In this document: in pieces, positions 10,265-18,818 of the stretch
How the letters are laid out: every line of letters begins with the position of its first letter
Position numbering within the stretch: the first letter of the stretch is position 1
Assembly: GCF_039680535.1 (NCBI RefSeq)
Contig: NZ_JBDKSS010000019.1
Location: 1-64,000, forward strand
Direction of reading: 5' to 3'
Origin: Parvibaculum sp039680535
GTDB lineage: Bacteria > Pseudomonadota > Alphaproteobacteria > Parvibaculales > Parvibaculaceae
Length of the DNA stretch: 64,000 nt
Program-made: the position numbers and the translations under genes
The notes under the pieces: generated by a model
Databases searched by the model: none
What the model was told of the DNA's origin: nothing
The model's input: only the letters and a program-made list of their open reading frames with translations

Positions 10265-11254
10265 TTAGGGGACTGCAATCCACCCGCGCCGGTCGAGCTC
10301 GTCGAGCAACATTTCGCGATAGACGCCTCGCCATCCGGGCTGAGGCGTGGAGAGGAACCACGATTTTCGGACGTCCCATACGGACATCGGTGTGGTCTCC
10401 CTTCGGTGCGTCTGAAGATGCAGCAGATCGATGCCTGACCCGGGATAAACGGTAATCTCGCCGCCATAGAGCGCGCCGTCGCTCCAAAGAAAGTCGAAGC
10501 GGGCATAGTCGATGTTCCGGCTGAGATGTGCTGCATGAGCTACGGCCGCCGCATATCCCTCGGGCACAGGAACGGCATCGAGGTCTGCCTCCGAGATTCC
10601 CGCTCCGCATTCCACGCTCAGGCGTTCGCCTTCGCGTGAGAGATAGATCGTCGACTCCCGGTCGGTCTTGGTGTGCAGCACGAGCGATCCGAATGCGACC
10701 TGTCCACCGCCGGCGCGAATGGCAATATCGATGAGCGGCCCGGTCGAACATGGCAGCAACTCCTCGACGAAAATGCGCCGCTCGATCTGGCCATAGGCCC
10801 ACTCGCCCAGTCGGCGTTCATACGGGCCTTCGGCGCGCCAGCGCTTGAGGGTGCGCGACAACTCGTCAGGGGCGTATTTCCCATCCCGGATAAAGAAATT
10901 CCGATTGGAGCCGTTGCTGGTCTTTACGACGACATTGCTGCGGAGAACATCCTCGGGAATCGCAGCAGATCCGTCGCCTGCCCAAAGCAGCCGAGGCAAC
11001 ATCAGCGCCGGAATGCGCTGCGCCACATAATCTCTTGCCTTCAGCTTGTCGCCGAGTGTCACAAAAAGCGGGTTGTGATCGACCAACTTCCGCCACTGCA
11101 TCCAGTCGTAATAGGTCTCCGGCAATGCAATTTTCGGCGCGCGTCCGTGAACGCGCCTGAAGCGGCGGGCCAGCGTCGGAAACCGCAAGGCGTAAAACGT
11201 GTCGATGAGTGCTGCAGCCCAGGGACGAAATTTCAGGTCGTTGAAAACGTGCAT
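10265..11254 (-). CDS. ATP-grasp fold, TupA-like protein
   Basis: The 329-residue protein resembles the ATPgrasp_TupA family, named after the teichuronopeptide synthesis protein of Bacillus. It shows the N-terminal RVHGRAPKIALPETYYDWMQWRK-type segment split over residues 35-58, then KLKARDYVAQRI, VVVKTSNGSNRNFFI as nucleotide-binding strand, the IFVEELLP acid motif and the C-terminal YARFDFLW...GEITVYPGSG with metal-binding acids. Family members are found in polysaccharide and cell-surface glycan gene clusters and are thought to attach amino acids or similar groups. There are no glycan genes around it here. It stands alone next to tRNA-Leu, which hints at acquisition, though no integrase is seen. 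Confidence 0.82.
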   Translation of the reverse strand: MHVFNDLKFRPWAAALIDTFYALRFPTLARRFRRVHGRAPKIALPETYYDWMQWRKLVDHNPLFVTLGDKLKARDYVAQRIPALMLPRLLWAGDGSAAIPEDVLRSNVVVKTSNGSNRNFFIRDGKYAPDELSRTLKRWRAEGPYERRLGEWAYGQIERRIFVEELLPCSTGPLIDIAIRAGGGQVAFGSLVLHTKTDRESTIYLSREGERLSVECGAGISEADLDAVPVPEGYAAAVAHAAHLSRNIDYARFDFLWSDGALYGGEITVYPGSGIDLLHLQTHRRETTPMSVWDVRKSWFLSTPQPGWRGVYREMLLDELDRRGWIAVP

Positions 11255-11559
11255 CCGGAATCCGGTTCGCTTTGGCGGTCGCGTGCGGGCGTCGATCTTG
11301 ATGGGTAATGCGAAACGGAATCGCGTGCGATGGGAGGAGCGTAGGCCGTTTCATCCAAACACGACGCCTTGAAATGCGCAAATGCCGCGTTGGGCCGCGA
11401 ACGTCACCTGTGACAGGCGAGCCTATCGAGGATTTAATACCTCCTCCACGAGCTGGGCTGACGACCGCTTGCCGAAAGCATGAAAACATGAATTTGAATA
11501 TCGTCGGCACAAAGACATCTCCCGGAATGGCCCGGCCGATGGGCGAAAGCAAGGCGAGC

Positions 11560-11603
11560 GGCACTGTTTCCGCTGGCGACGCGAAACAGGTACCCTGTGT
11601 GCC
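11560..11603 (+). promoter_or_regulatory. Structured leader just upstream of the NRAMP-related gene
   Basis: CTGTTTC (11564-11570) pairs with GAAACAG (11583-11589), and GGCAC (11560-11564) can pair with GTGCC (11599-11603) in an outer stem. The structure ends 28 nt before the transporter ATG and could control access to the ribosome binding site. It does not match a metal riboswitch that I can recognise by eye. The rest of the 11255-11631 gap holds only short, poorly supported ORFs. Confidence 0.35.
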
Positions 11604-11631
11604 TTAACGACGAACAGAAGCCCTGAAGCCG

Positions 11632-12933
11632 ATGACCAATCCGGATGAAACTGTCGAGCTACCCAATGCCGATGACCCCGACGACGAGGCGCCGCCGCGC
11701 CTTGCGTTCCTGGGGCCCGGCCTTACCGCAGGCGCTTCCGACGACGACCCCAGCGGCATAGCCACCTATTCGCAGGTCGGCGCCCAGTTCGGCTATGGGC
11801 TGGCCTGGACGCTTGTCTTGAGTCTGCCCTTGATGGCGGCGATCCAGGAGATCAGCGCCCGCATCGGCCGCGTGTCCGGTCATGGCATTGCCGGAAATCT
11901 GGCTCGCCATTATCCGCGCTCCGTGCTCTATGTGATCGTCGGCCTTCTCTGTGTCGCCAACACCATCAATATTGGCGCCGATCTCGGCGCAATGGGCGCC
12001 GCGCTGCAATTGCTGATCGGCGGTCCTGCTCTGGTCTATGTGGTGCTGTTTGGCGTCGTCAGCGCGTTTGCCGAAATCTTCATCCAATATGCGCGTTATG
12101 AGCCTGTTCTGAAATGGCTGACGCTGACCCTGTTCGCCTATGTTGCGACTCTCTTTGCGGTCGAAGTGCCGTGGCGTGAGATGTTTGGCTACATTTTCGT
12201 GCCGACCTTTGCCCATGGCGCGGCCTATTTCACGAGTATCGTCGCCGTCTTCGGAACGACCATCAGCCCCTATGTCTTTTTCTGGCAGGCCGAGGAGGAG
12301 GTCGAATCCACCGATGGAGACCCGCGCCGTCCGCCGCTAGTGACCGATCCGAAATGGGCGGTTCGCGAGTTCTCGCGCATCCGCATCGATACGGTCGTGG
12401 GAATGGTGTTTTCCAACGTCGTCGCCCTCGCCATCGTGATGACGACCGCCGCGACGCTCAACGCCCATGGCGTAACGAATATCGAGACCTCCGCCCAGGC
12501 GGCGGAGGCGCTGCGCCCGATCGCCGGGCCGTTCGCGTTCGCGCTCTTTGCCATGGGAATCATCGGCACCGGGCTTCTGGCCGTGCCGGTGCTGGCGGGC
12601 TCCGCGGCCTATGCGGTGGGCGAGGCGATGGGCTGGCCCTCAGGACTTGCGCGCAAGCCGGGTGAGGCCAAGGCGTTTTATGGCGTCGTCGCCTTCTCGA
12701 CCTTGATCGGCATCGCGATGAATTTTCTGGAGATCAACCCGATTCAGGCGCTGTTCTGGAGCGCCGTCATCAACGGTTTCGTCGCCGTGCCCGTCATGTT
12801 CCTTATGATGCTGATGACCAAGCGGCCTGAGATCATGGGCGATCTGATGCTGCCGAGCGGCCTGCGCATTCTCGGCTGGCTGTCGACGCTCGTCATGCTG
12901 GCGACGGTGTTCGGGTTGATCGTAACCCTTTAG
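11632..12933 (+). CDS. NRAMP-related divalent metal transporter
   Basis: This 433-residue inner-membrane protein has about 11 predicted hydrophobic helices and the NRAMP fold signature in TM1, here ASDDDPSGIATYSQ (residues 35-48) instead of the canonical DPGN. The TM6 metal motif MPH is replaced: the aligned segment GTTISPYVFFWQAEEEVE (208-225) has Ser and Tyr where Met and His normally sit. The TM1 Asp-Pro is kept. Such substitutions occur in NRAMP-related clades with altered ion selectivity, including magnesium-transporting ones. Substrate is therefore uncertain (Mn, Fe or Mg). The gene is monocistronic, with a hairpin in its leader and a convergent zinc-finger gene after it. Confidence 0.85.
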   Translation: MTNPDETVELPNADDPDDEAPPRLAFLGPGLTAGASDDDPSGIATYSQVGAQFGYGLAWTLVLSLPLMAAIQEISARIGRVSGHGIAGNLARHYPRSVLYVIVGLLCVANTINIGADLGAMGAALQLLIGGPALVYVVLFGVVSAFAEIFIQYARYEPVLKWLTLTLFAYVATLFAVEVPWREMFGYIFVPTFAHGAAYFTSIVAVFGTTISPYVFFWQAEEEVESTDGDPRRPPLVTDPKWAVREFSRIRIDTVVGMVFSNVVALAIVMTTAATLNAHGVTNIETSAQAAEALRPIAGPFAFALFAMGIIGTGLLAVPVLAGSAAYAVGEAMGWPSGLARKPGEAKAFYGVVAFSTLIGIAMNFLEINPIQALFWSAVINGFVAVPVMFLMMLMTKRPEIMGDLMLPSGLRILGWLSTLVMLATVFGLIVTL

Positions 12934-12953
12934 GGGCCGGCAGCCCCGGGCGA

Positions 12954-13202
12954 TCAGGCGTGGGCCTTGGCGTGGTAGACCGCGTTTGCGGGCACCGCTT
13001 CGCCGGCCTTCAGCGAGGCGTCGAACTTGTAGAGCGTCGAGCAGTAGGGGCAGATGATTTCCGTCTCGCGGCCCATGTCGAGATAGACATGCGGGTGGTC
13101 GTAGGGCGGGGTTGCGCCCACGCATTCGAACTCGCGGACGCCGATGCGAATCTCAGACACGCCTGCGTCATTCGTGAATTTCGGGGTGCCTTCGCCGTGC
13201 AT
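12954..13202 (-). CDS. CHCC-type zinc-finger domain protein (NDUFS6-like)
   Basis: This protein of 82 residues has the zf-CHCC pattern: Cys27 (FECVG), His36/His38 (YDHPHVYLDMG) and the pair Cys51/Cys54 (IICPYCSTLY). Bacterial members are short proteins homologous to the zinc-binding NDUFS6 subunit of respiratory complex I. In alphaproteobacteria they are encoded away from the nuo operon. The fold assignment is good. A role in complex I is plausible from eukaryotic homologues but not shown by context here. The gene ends 20 bp from the convergent NRAMP-related gene. Confidence 0.88.
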   Translation of the reverse strand: MHGEGTPKFTNDAGVSEIRIGVREFECVGATPPYDHPHVYLDMGRETEIICPYCSTLYKFDASLKAGEAVPANAVYHAKAHA

Positions 13203-13523
13203 TGCGTCTGACCTTCTACCGGGTAACTCGCGCCGGGTCGCATCCCCGGCCGGCGCTAAATTAGTCCGGGCGAGGCCGGATTCCTAGCCTCTTTTCCCCA
13301 ACTTTTTCGGGGACGACGCAACGTCAATAGTATTGCTTGGCCCTGCCGGTACGGTTCGGCATACTCCTCGCGCCCGAAGCGGGGCGTAAAGATCCCGCAA
13401 GAGACGGGATCGGGGAGGAGACAAGTCCGGCGATGGGTGCGTTCTGGCGGCCCGGGCGTCGGTGTGGGCGCATTCTCCCTCAGTCCGTTAGACAGTCATG
13501 TACGAGAGGGAGTCCAGTCTTCG
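13203..13523. other. Divergent intergenic region upstream of the MFS gene
   Basis: These 321 bp between two divergent genes contain no supportable ORF. Two hairpins are visible: TCCCC-N8-GGGGA near 13295-13312 and GATCCCG-N7-CGGGATC at 13391-13411. The second would lie in the 5' leader of the MFS transcript. No clear promoter hexamers were identified. Confidence 0.35.
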
Positions 13524-14885
13524 ATGGCCGCACCGAAACATTCTGCCCTGCGTCTGCTCGCATTTGCGGGGCCTTCCATTCCCATCGCCGCGTTGGGCCT
13601 GCCGCTGGCGGTCTATCTGCCGCCGTTCTATGCGGGCCCCATGGGCCTCGGCCTTGCAACGGTCGGCACGATCTTCATGCTGGCGCGCATCTGGGACGTC
13701 ATTATCGACCCGATTCTCGGCTATCTCTCCGACCGCTTTCCGAGCCGCTGGGGCAGGCGGCGCCACTGGCTCGTCCTTGCGGTGCCGATCCTGATGGTGT
13801 CGAGCTGGTTCATCTTCGTGCCTACGGCGCCAGTCTCGGCAAACTACCTGCTCGGCGGTCTCTTCGGCCTCTATCTCGGTTTTACCATGATGTTGCTCGC
13901 GCATATGTCGTGGGGCGCGGAGCTTGACGACGACTATCACGAGCGTTCCCGCATTCAGGGCTGGCGCGAGGGGCTCGCCGTGCTCGGCGTCCCGCTGGTG
14001 CTGATGCTTCCGGCAATCATCGAAAAGATCGGTGGGGAAAACGTAGAGACCGCGCGCGTCGCCGTGATGGGCTGGTACATCATCCTTGCGCTGCCGTTGA
14101 CGGTCTTCTTCGCGGTTCGCTTCATGGGCGAGCGCAAGCAGCGGCCGCAGGCGCATCTGCCGATCTCCGAGGCATTCAAGGTGCTCGCCACCAACCGCGC
14201 GCTGCGTATCCTCGTCATCGCCGACCTCGCCAGCGGCTTCTCGGCGTCGGCGCTGGGCGCCATGTTCATCTATGAATCGACCTATGTCTGGCAGGTCGGC
14301 ACCTATTCGAGCCTGCTGCTGCTGCTCTATTTCTTCGCGGGCGTCGCCTTCATCCCGCTCGTGCTGAAGATCAGCTATCGCCTCGGCAAGCACCGCACCA
14401 TGATCGGTGCGTCGCTCTTCAACGTCTTATTCGTGCCGACGCTTTTCCTCATTCCGCCGGGCAACATCTGGGTCGCCTCGCTGGTGCTGCTCTTCCTGGG
14501 CATGAATGTCGGCATTCCGAACGTGCTCTATCGTTCGATCATGGCCGATGTCGGCGACTACGATGAGGTGCATACGGGCCAGCGCCGCACGGGGCTTTTC
14601 TATGCGCTGCTGACGCTGACGGCGAAGGTGGGCAGCGCTGTGTCGATCGGCGCCACCTATTGGGCTCTGTCGATTATCGGCTTCCAGCCGGGCCAGGAAA
14701 ATTCGCCCGAGGTGCTGAACCACCTCAACATGCTCTATGTGGCCGTGCCGTTCCTCTGCAATCTCTTCGTCGCCTATATGATGTGGGGCTTCCCCATCGG
14801 CCTGAAGGAGCAGCAGGAACTGCGCAAGATCCTCGACGAGCGCGTCGTCGAGGAAGTCGAGTCGATCGAGACGATCGTCAGCTGA
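13524..14885 (+). CDS. MFS transporter of the glycoside-pentoside-hexuronide (MelB-like) type
   Basis: The 453-residue inner-membrane protein has about 12 hydrophobic helices. Between TM2 and TM3 it carries the D-x-[IL]-[IL]-D-P-I-x-G-x-L-S-D-R loop (IIDPILGYLSDRFPSRWGRRR), the MFS_2/GPH signature in which the aspartates bind cation in MelB. A second family motif, SIMADVGDYDEVHTGQRR, is in the C-terminal half. Substrate cannot be deduced. GPH members import sugars with Na+ or H+. The ATG at 13524 is preferred over a longer in-frame start because AGAGGGAG precedes it and the MAAPKHSALRLL N-terminus leads straight into TM1. Confidence 0.88.
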   Translation: MAAPKHSALRLLAFAGPSIPIAALGLPLAVYLPPFYAGPMGLGLATVGTIFMLARIWDVIIDPILGYLSDRFPSRWGRRRHWLVLAVPILMVSSWFIFVPTAPVSANYLLGGLFGLYLGFTMMLLAHMSWGAELDDDYHERSRIQGWREGLAVLGVPLVLMLPAIIEKIGGENVETARVAVMGWYIILALPLTVFFAVRFMGERKQRPQAHLPISEAFKVLATNRALRILVIADLASGFSASALGAMFIYESTYVWQVGTYSSLLLLLYFFAGVAFIPLVLKISYRLGKHRTMIGASLFNVLFVPTLFLIPPGNIWVASLVLLFLGMNVGIPNVLYRSIMADVGDYDEVHTGQRRTGLFYALLTLTAKVGSAVSIGATYWALSIIGFQPGQENSPEVLNHLNMLYVAVPFLCNLFVAYMMWGFPIGLKEQQELRKILDERVVEEVESIETIVS

Positions 14886-14900
14886 GAGAAACGCGGCGCC

Positions 14901-16163
14901 CTAATGGGCGCCGCATCCGCATCCGCCGATTTCGGCTACGCCCTTCGGGTCGTAGGCCGCGGCGATGGATCGGGCGGAGGCTTCCGCCGTTTCCGCAAAT
15001 TCGGCGGCGGCCTTGGCCCGCAGCGACGCGTCGGTCAGGTAGTCGATTGCCGTCATGGCGAGCGCCTTGGCGCCATCGATACAAGCCTTGTCGCCAAGTT
15101 CCGAACCTGCCCAACGGGCGAATTCCGGATTGTGGATGACGACATTAGGCGGCGCGCAGGCGATCATCGGGTGGATCGACGGCAGGCGATGGCTGACATT
15201 GCCCATATCCGTACTGCCGGCGCTGCCTGAGGGCAGTTTCTCGATCGGGAAGAAGTCGCGTCCCAGCGCGCGCATGTTGCCCTCATAGCTGCGGGCGAGC
15301 GGCATGTTGGTCTTGAGGTCGAGATAATCGACCTGCGCCCATTTGATATCGACAGTGCAGCCGGTGGCGAGGGCGCCGGCCTCGAAGCAGGCCTGAACGC
15401 GCGTCTTCAGCATCGCGAGTTCTTCGGCATTGGCCGCGCGGATATAGAAGAATCCCTCCGTCTCATCGGGCACGATGTTGGGCGCGGCGCCGCCCTTCGT
15501 GATGATGCCGTGAATGCGCTCGGTGTGCTTGATGTGCTGACGAAGCTGCGCGATCGACTGGTAAGCGGTGACGAGCGCATCGAGCGCATTGAGGCCTGCC
15601 TGGGGCATGGCGGAGGCATGCGAGGCGCGGCCGTGATAGGTGACCGCGACCTCTGAAATGGCGATGCAGGGCATGGTGATGAGATCGATGCCTGCGGGAT
15701 GCACCATCATGGCTGCGTCGACGCGATCAAACGCGCCATGCTGGGCCATGATCTCCTTGCCGCCGCCGCGCTCTTCCGCAGGCGTGCCGAGATAGCGGAT
15801 CTGGCCGGGCAACCCGGCGCCCAGCTTGGCGAGGGCGAGCGTCGCGCCGAGGCCGGTCGTGGCGATGATGTTATGCCCGCAGGAATGGCCGATGCCGGGC
15901 AGGGCGTCATATTCCGAGAGGATGGATACTTCCGGCGTGCCCTTGGGTCCGAAGCTGGAGGCGAAGGCGGTGGGGAGGCCAAAGGCGCCGCGCGTGACCG
16001 GCAGGCCCGCGCTGTCGAGATGCCTGGTCAGCAGGGCAGCGGCTTCGACCTCATGAAAGGCAAGCTCTGGCTTTGCGTGAATGCTGTGGCTCACCTCGAT
16101 GAGCGCCGGCGCCATGGCGTCGATTGCGTCGCATACCTGGCGTTTCAGTTCTGATGCCGTCAT
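14901..16163 (-). CDS. M20 family metallopeptidase / amidohydrolase
   Basis: The 420-residue cytosolic protein belongs to the M20D amidohydrolase group (p-aminobenzoyl-glutamate hydrolase, IAA-amino acid hydrolase and N-acyl amino acid hydrolase relatives). Metal-site residues are in SEYDALPGIGHSCGHN (83-98) and PAEERGGGK. The dimerisation lid domain follows (YHGRASHAS), and the last zinc ligand is in PNVVIHNPEF. The C-terminal GGCGCGAH tail with two cysteines is unusual and may bind metal. The ATG at 16163 has GGAGGAG seven bases upstream. The GTG at 16175 would place that ribosome site inside the gene. Confidence 0.9.
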   Translation of the reverse strand: MTASELKRQVCDAIDAMAPALIEVSHSIHAKPELAFHEVEAAALLTRHLDSAGLPVTRGAFGLPTAFASSFGPKGTPEVSILSEYDALPGIGHSCGHNIIATTGLGATLALAKLGAGLPGQIRYLGTPAEERGGGKEIMAQHGAFDRVDAAMMVHPAGIDLITMPCIAISEVAVTYHGRASHASAMPQAGLNALDALVTAYQSIAQLRQHIKHTERIHGIITKGGAAPNIVPDETEGFFYIRAANAEELAMLKTRVQACFEAGALATGCTVDIKWAQVDYLDLKTNMPLARSYEGNMRALGRDFFPIEKLPSGSAGSTDMGNVSHRLPSIHPMIACAPPNVVIHNPEFARWAGSELGDKACIDGAKALAMTAIDYLTDASLRAKAAAEFAETAEASARSIAAAYDPKGVAEIGGCGCGAH

Positions 16164-16288
16164 GGGCTCCTCCACGTTTCGGAAATCCTAGCCCCTTCAT
16201 CGCCCGAATGTCACCGATACAATCGGCCGCGACGCTTTCCGCGCCGGTGAAAATGCTATGCTGCGGGAAATCGTCTGGAGGCTTGCCC

Positions 16289-17035
16289 GTGCAGTATTTC
16301 GAGTCCGATGGATTGAAGCTCGCCTATCGCGTCGAAGGGGAGGGCGCGCCGGTTCTTCTGGTGCATGGTTTCGCTTCGACGCATCGGGTGAACTGGATCG
16401 CAACAGGCTGGACGCGAACCCTCATCGAGGCGGGCAGGCGCGTCATCATGGCCGATGGACGCGGACATGGCGAAAGCGACAAGCCGCATGATGTGGAAGA
16501 CTATGCGCTGGAGGCAATGGCTGGCGATGTCGTCGCGCTGCTCGATCATCTGGGGGAGCCGGGTGTCGACCTGATGGGCTATTCCATGGGCGGCATGGTT
16601 TCGCTGGTCGCGGCGGCGATGTATCCCGAACGCTTCGACCGCGTGATCGCCGCGGGCGTCGGCGAACGCCTTCTCGACAAGAACAAGGATGCGAGTGCGG
16701 TCGTCGATGCCTTGTTGACCGACGATCCCGCCTCGATCAAAAGTCCCGCCGCAAAGCTCTTCCGTACTTTTGCCGAGCAGAACCATCAGGATCGCGCTGC
16801 GCTCGCCGCCTGCTTCGAGGCCGTGCGCGCCGATTTTCCGGCCGAGCTTCTGCCGCAGATCACAAGGCCCGTGCTGATTGTCGCGGGCGAGACGGACGAT
16901 CAGGCTGGTTCCGCGGCGTCCCTCGCCGCGCATATTCCCGGCGCGCAGTCCTACACCGTGCCGAAGCGCGACCACATGAAGACGGTCGGCGACCGCGCCT
17001 ACAAGGAAGCGGTGCTGAAGTTTCTTGCCGAGTAG
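16289..17035 (+). CDS. Alpha/beta hydrolase
   Basis: The protein has 248 residues from a GTG start with CTGGAGG upstream. The oxyanion HG motif is in LLVHGFAST (residues 24-31), the nucleophile elbow is GYSMGG with Ser99, the acid is in VAGETDDQAG and the catalytic His is in PKRDHMKTV near the C-terminus. All are typical of single-domain esterases and lactonases. Substrate unknown. It ends at 17035 and the arsA stop begins at 17036, so the two convergent genes abut with no spacer. Confidence 0.88.
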   Translation: MQYFESDGLKLAYRVEGEGAPVLLVHGFASTHRVNWIATGWTRTLIEAGRRVIMADGRGHGESDKPHDVEDYALEAMAGDVVALLDHLGEPGVDLMGYSMGGMVSLVAAAMYPERFDRVIAAGVGERLLDKNKDASAVVDALLTDDPASIKSPAAKLFRTFAEQNHQDRAALAACFEAVRADFPAELLPQITRPVLIVAGETDDQAGSAASLAAHIPGAQSYTVPKRDHMKTVGDRAYKEAVLKFLAE

Positions 17036-18793
17036 TCAGCCGGAGACGAGCTCGGACAGGGCAGAAACGCCAACCGGCGGTTCGGCCTGCCACGGCAGAA
17101 GAAAGAGACGCCTCGCAAGCGTTTTGCCGACACGTTCGATCTGGACGCGCTCCGCAGCGATGCGTGCGCGCAGCAGCGGGTCATGGGTGGCGGTCGCTGC
17201 GAGGCTGCGATTTATCACCCATGCATAGGGTTCGACCTTCGCGCGGCGCAGATCTTCCTGAAGGCTCGCCGCTTCCGAGACGGGTGTCGTCTCCGGTAGC
17301 GTAACGAGGATGATCTTGGTGTAGTCAGGGTCCTGCAATCTCATCATTGGCGTGATGATGCGGCCATGGGCGCCGGGGTCGATATCGCGCATCATCTGCC
17401 GGTGATAGGCGCCTGTCGCGTCCATCAACAGAAGCGTGTGGCCGGTGGGCGCGGTGTCGAGAACGACGAAATTGCTTCTCGCTTCCGCGACGACGCGCGA
17501 GAAGGCGTGAAACACGGCCACTTCCTCGGTGCAGGGCGATTTCAGATCCTCGAGCATCAGGTCGCGTTCCTGCCCGTCGAGATTCTTGCCGCGCGTGGCC
17601 ATGATCTTCTCGATATAGCGGTCGGTTTCCGCCTTGGGATCGATGCGGTCGACCTGTAATCCGTCGAGGTTGCCGTCGAGCGTCGCGGTGATATGTGCGG
17701 CCGGATCGGTGGTGCTGAGGTGAACGCTGTGTCCGCGCTGGACGAGGCCGATAGCGAGCGCCGCCGCGATGGTTGTCTTGCCGACGCCGCCTTTGCCCAT
17801 GACCATGACGAGACCGCGGCCTGCGGCGGCGAGTTCATCCACCAGGGCATCGAGTTTGGGGATGGCCGGCGCCGAGGGCTCCGCGCCTTTCACATGCGCG
17901 GCGGCATGTGGGTCGACATCGGAGAGCAGGGCGCGCAGCGCAGCCAATCCAACCATGTCGAACGGGCGCAGGGGGATGCGATCCTGCGGCAACGCCTCCA
18001 GATTTTCCGGCATGCTGGCGAGAGCCTTCTCGCCAAGCGCTTCGATCGAATGAGCGACGGCGTCGTTCCGATCGGTTGCGTGAAAGATGCCATTGATGGC
18101 GAGGCGCTGATTGGCGAGACCGAGCGCTCGCAACTCGTCCGAAGTGCGCGCCGCTTCGCGTATGGCGCTTCGGTCTGCGCGCGTCACCAGCATGATGGTG
18201 GTGAGCGCCGCATTTCCAAGCGTCGCGAGCGCGGCGCGAAAGCGTGCCTCGCGCATCTTGAGGCCCGAATGCGGGCCGAGGCAGGAGGCGCCCCGGTCAT
18301 TATCTTTCAGAAAACCAGTCCACGCCTTGGGCAGGCTAAGAAGCCGAAGCGTATGGCCGGTCGGGGCCGTATCGAAAATGATGTGGTCATAAGCGGACTC
18401 GTCGTCCGCCAGAAGACCGACGAATTCATCGAAGGCTGCGATCTCGGTGGTGCAGGCGCCGGATAGCTCCTCGCGTACCGTCGAGCGTTCTGAGTCTGTC
18501 GATGTCGGTGCCATCTGTTCGATGACGCGCCGGCGATAGTCTTCAGCCGCCTCGTCAGGATCGATGTTCATGGCGAACAAATGCGGCGCGCCCGGTATTG
18601 GCGTGGGTGCATTGTCGAGTTTAGCACCGAGCATCTCGTCGAGATTGGAAGCGGGATCGGTGCTGACCAGCAGCACCGATTTGCCGCTGTCGGCGAGCTT
18701 CAGTGCGACGGCGCAGGCGAGCGAGGTCTTTCCTACGCCGCCCTTGCCGGTGAAGAACAGGAATCGCGTCGGATTGTCGGCGAGCTTCAGCAT
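17036..18793 (-). CDS. arsA: Arsenical pump-driving ATPase ArsA (tandem, full length)
   Basis: The 585-residue protein has two homologous ATPase halves, each with a deviant Walker A P-loop GKGGVGKT (residues 16-23 and 333-340) and a DTAPTGHTL switch motif. The three metalloid-sensing cysteines known from plasmid R773 ArsA are present at matching positions: Cys114 (SGACTTEIAAF), Cys171 (GASCLGP) and Cys421 (SPCTEE). ArsA normally powers the ArsB arsenite pump and receives As(III) from ArsD. No arsR, arsD, arsB or arsC is within this window, so it is either an orphan or works with a distant pump. Its stop abuts the hydrolase gene. Confidence 0.93.
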   Translation of the reverse strand: MLKLADNPTRFLFFTGKGGVGKTSLACAVALKLADSGKSVLLVSTDPASNLDEMLGAKLDNAPTPIPGAPHLFAMNIDPDEAAEDYRRRVIEQMAPTSTDSERSTVREELSGACTTEIAAFDEFVGLLADDESAYDHIIFDTAPTGHTLRLLSLPKAWTGFLKDNDRGASCLGPHSGLKMREARFRAALATLGNAALTTIMLVTRADRSAIREAARTSDELRALGLANQRLAINGIFHATDRNDAVAHSIEALGEKALASMPENLEALPQDRIPLRPFDMVGLAALRALLSDVDPHAAAHVKGAEPSAPAIPKLDALVDELAAAGRGLVMVMGKGGVGKTTIAAALAIGLVQRGHSVHLSTTDPAAHITATLDGNLDGLQVDRIDPKAETDRYIEKIMATRGKNLDGQERDLMLEDLKSPCTEEVAVFHAFSRVVAEARSNFVVLDTAPTGHTLLLMDATGAYHRQMMRDIDPGAHGRIITPMMRLQDPDYTKIILVTLPETTPVSEAASLQEDLRRAKVEPYAWVINRSLAATATHDPLLRARIAAERVQIERVGKTLARRLFLLPWQAEPPVGVSALSELVSG

Positions 18794-18818
18794 CGGAACC
18801 TGTTCTTTCCCGCGCGAC

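Noticed and set aside
11308..11607. 99-codon plus-strand ORF upstream of the NRAMP-related gene
   Set aside because: No ribosome site, no motif, atypical composition; the hairpin leader overlaps it.
10133..11631. Genomic island integrated at tRNA-Leu
   Set aside because: No integrase and no second copy of the tRNA 3' end could be found by eye, so only a weak islet hypothesis is kept.
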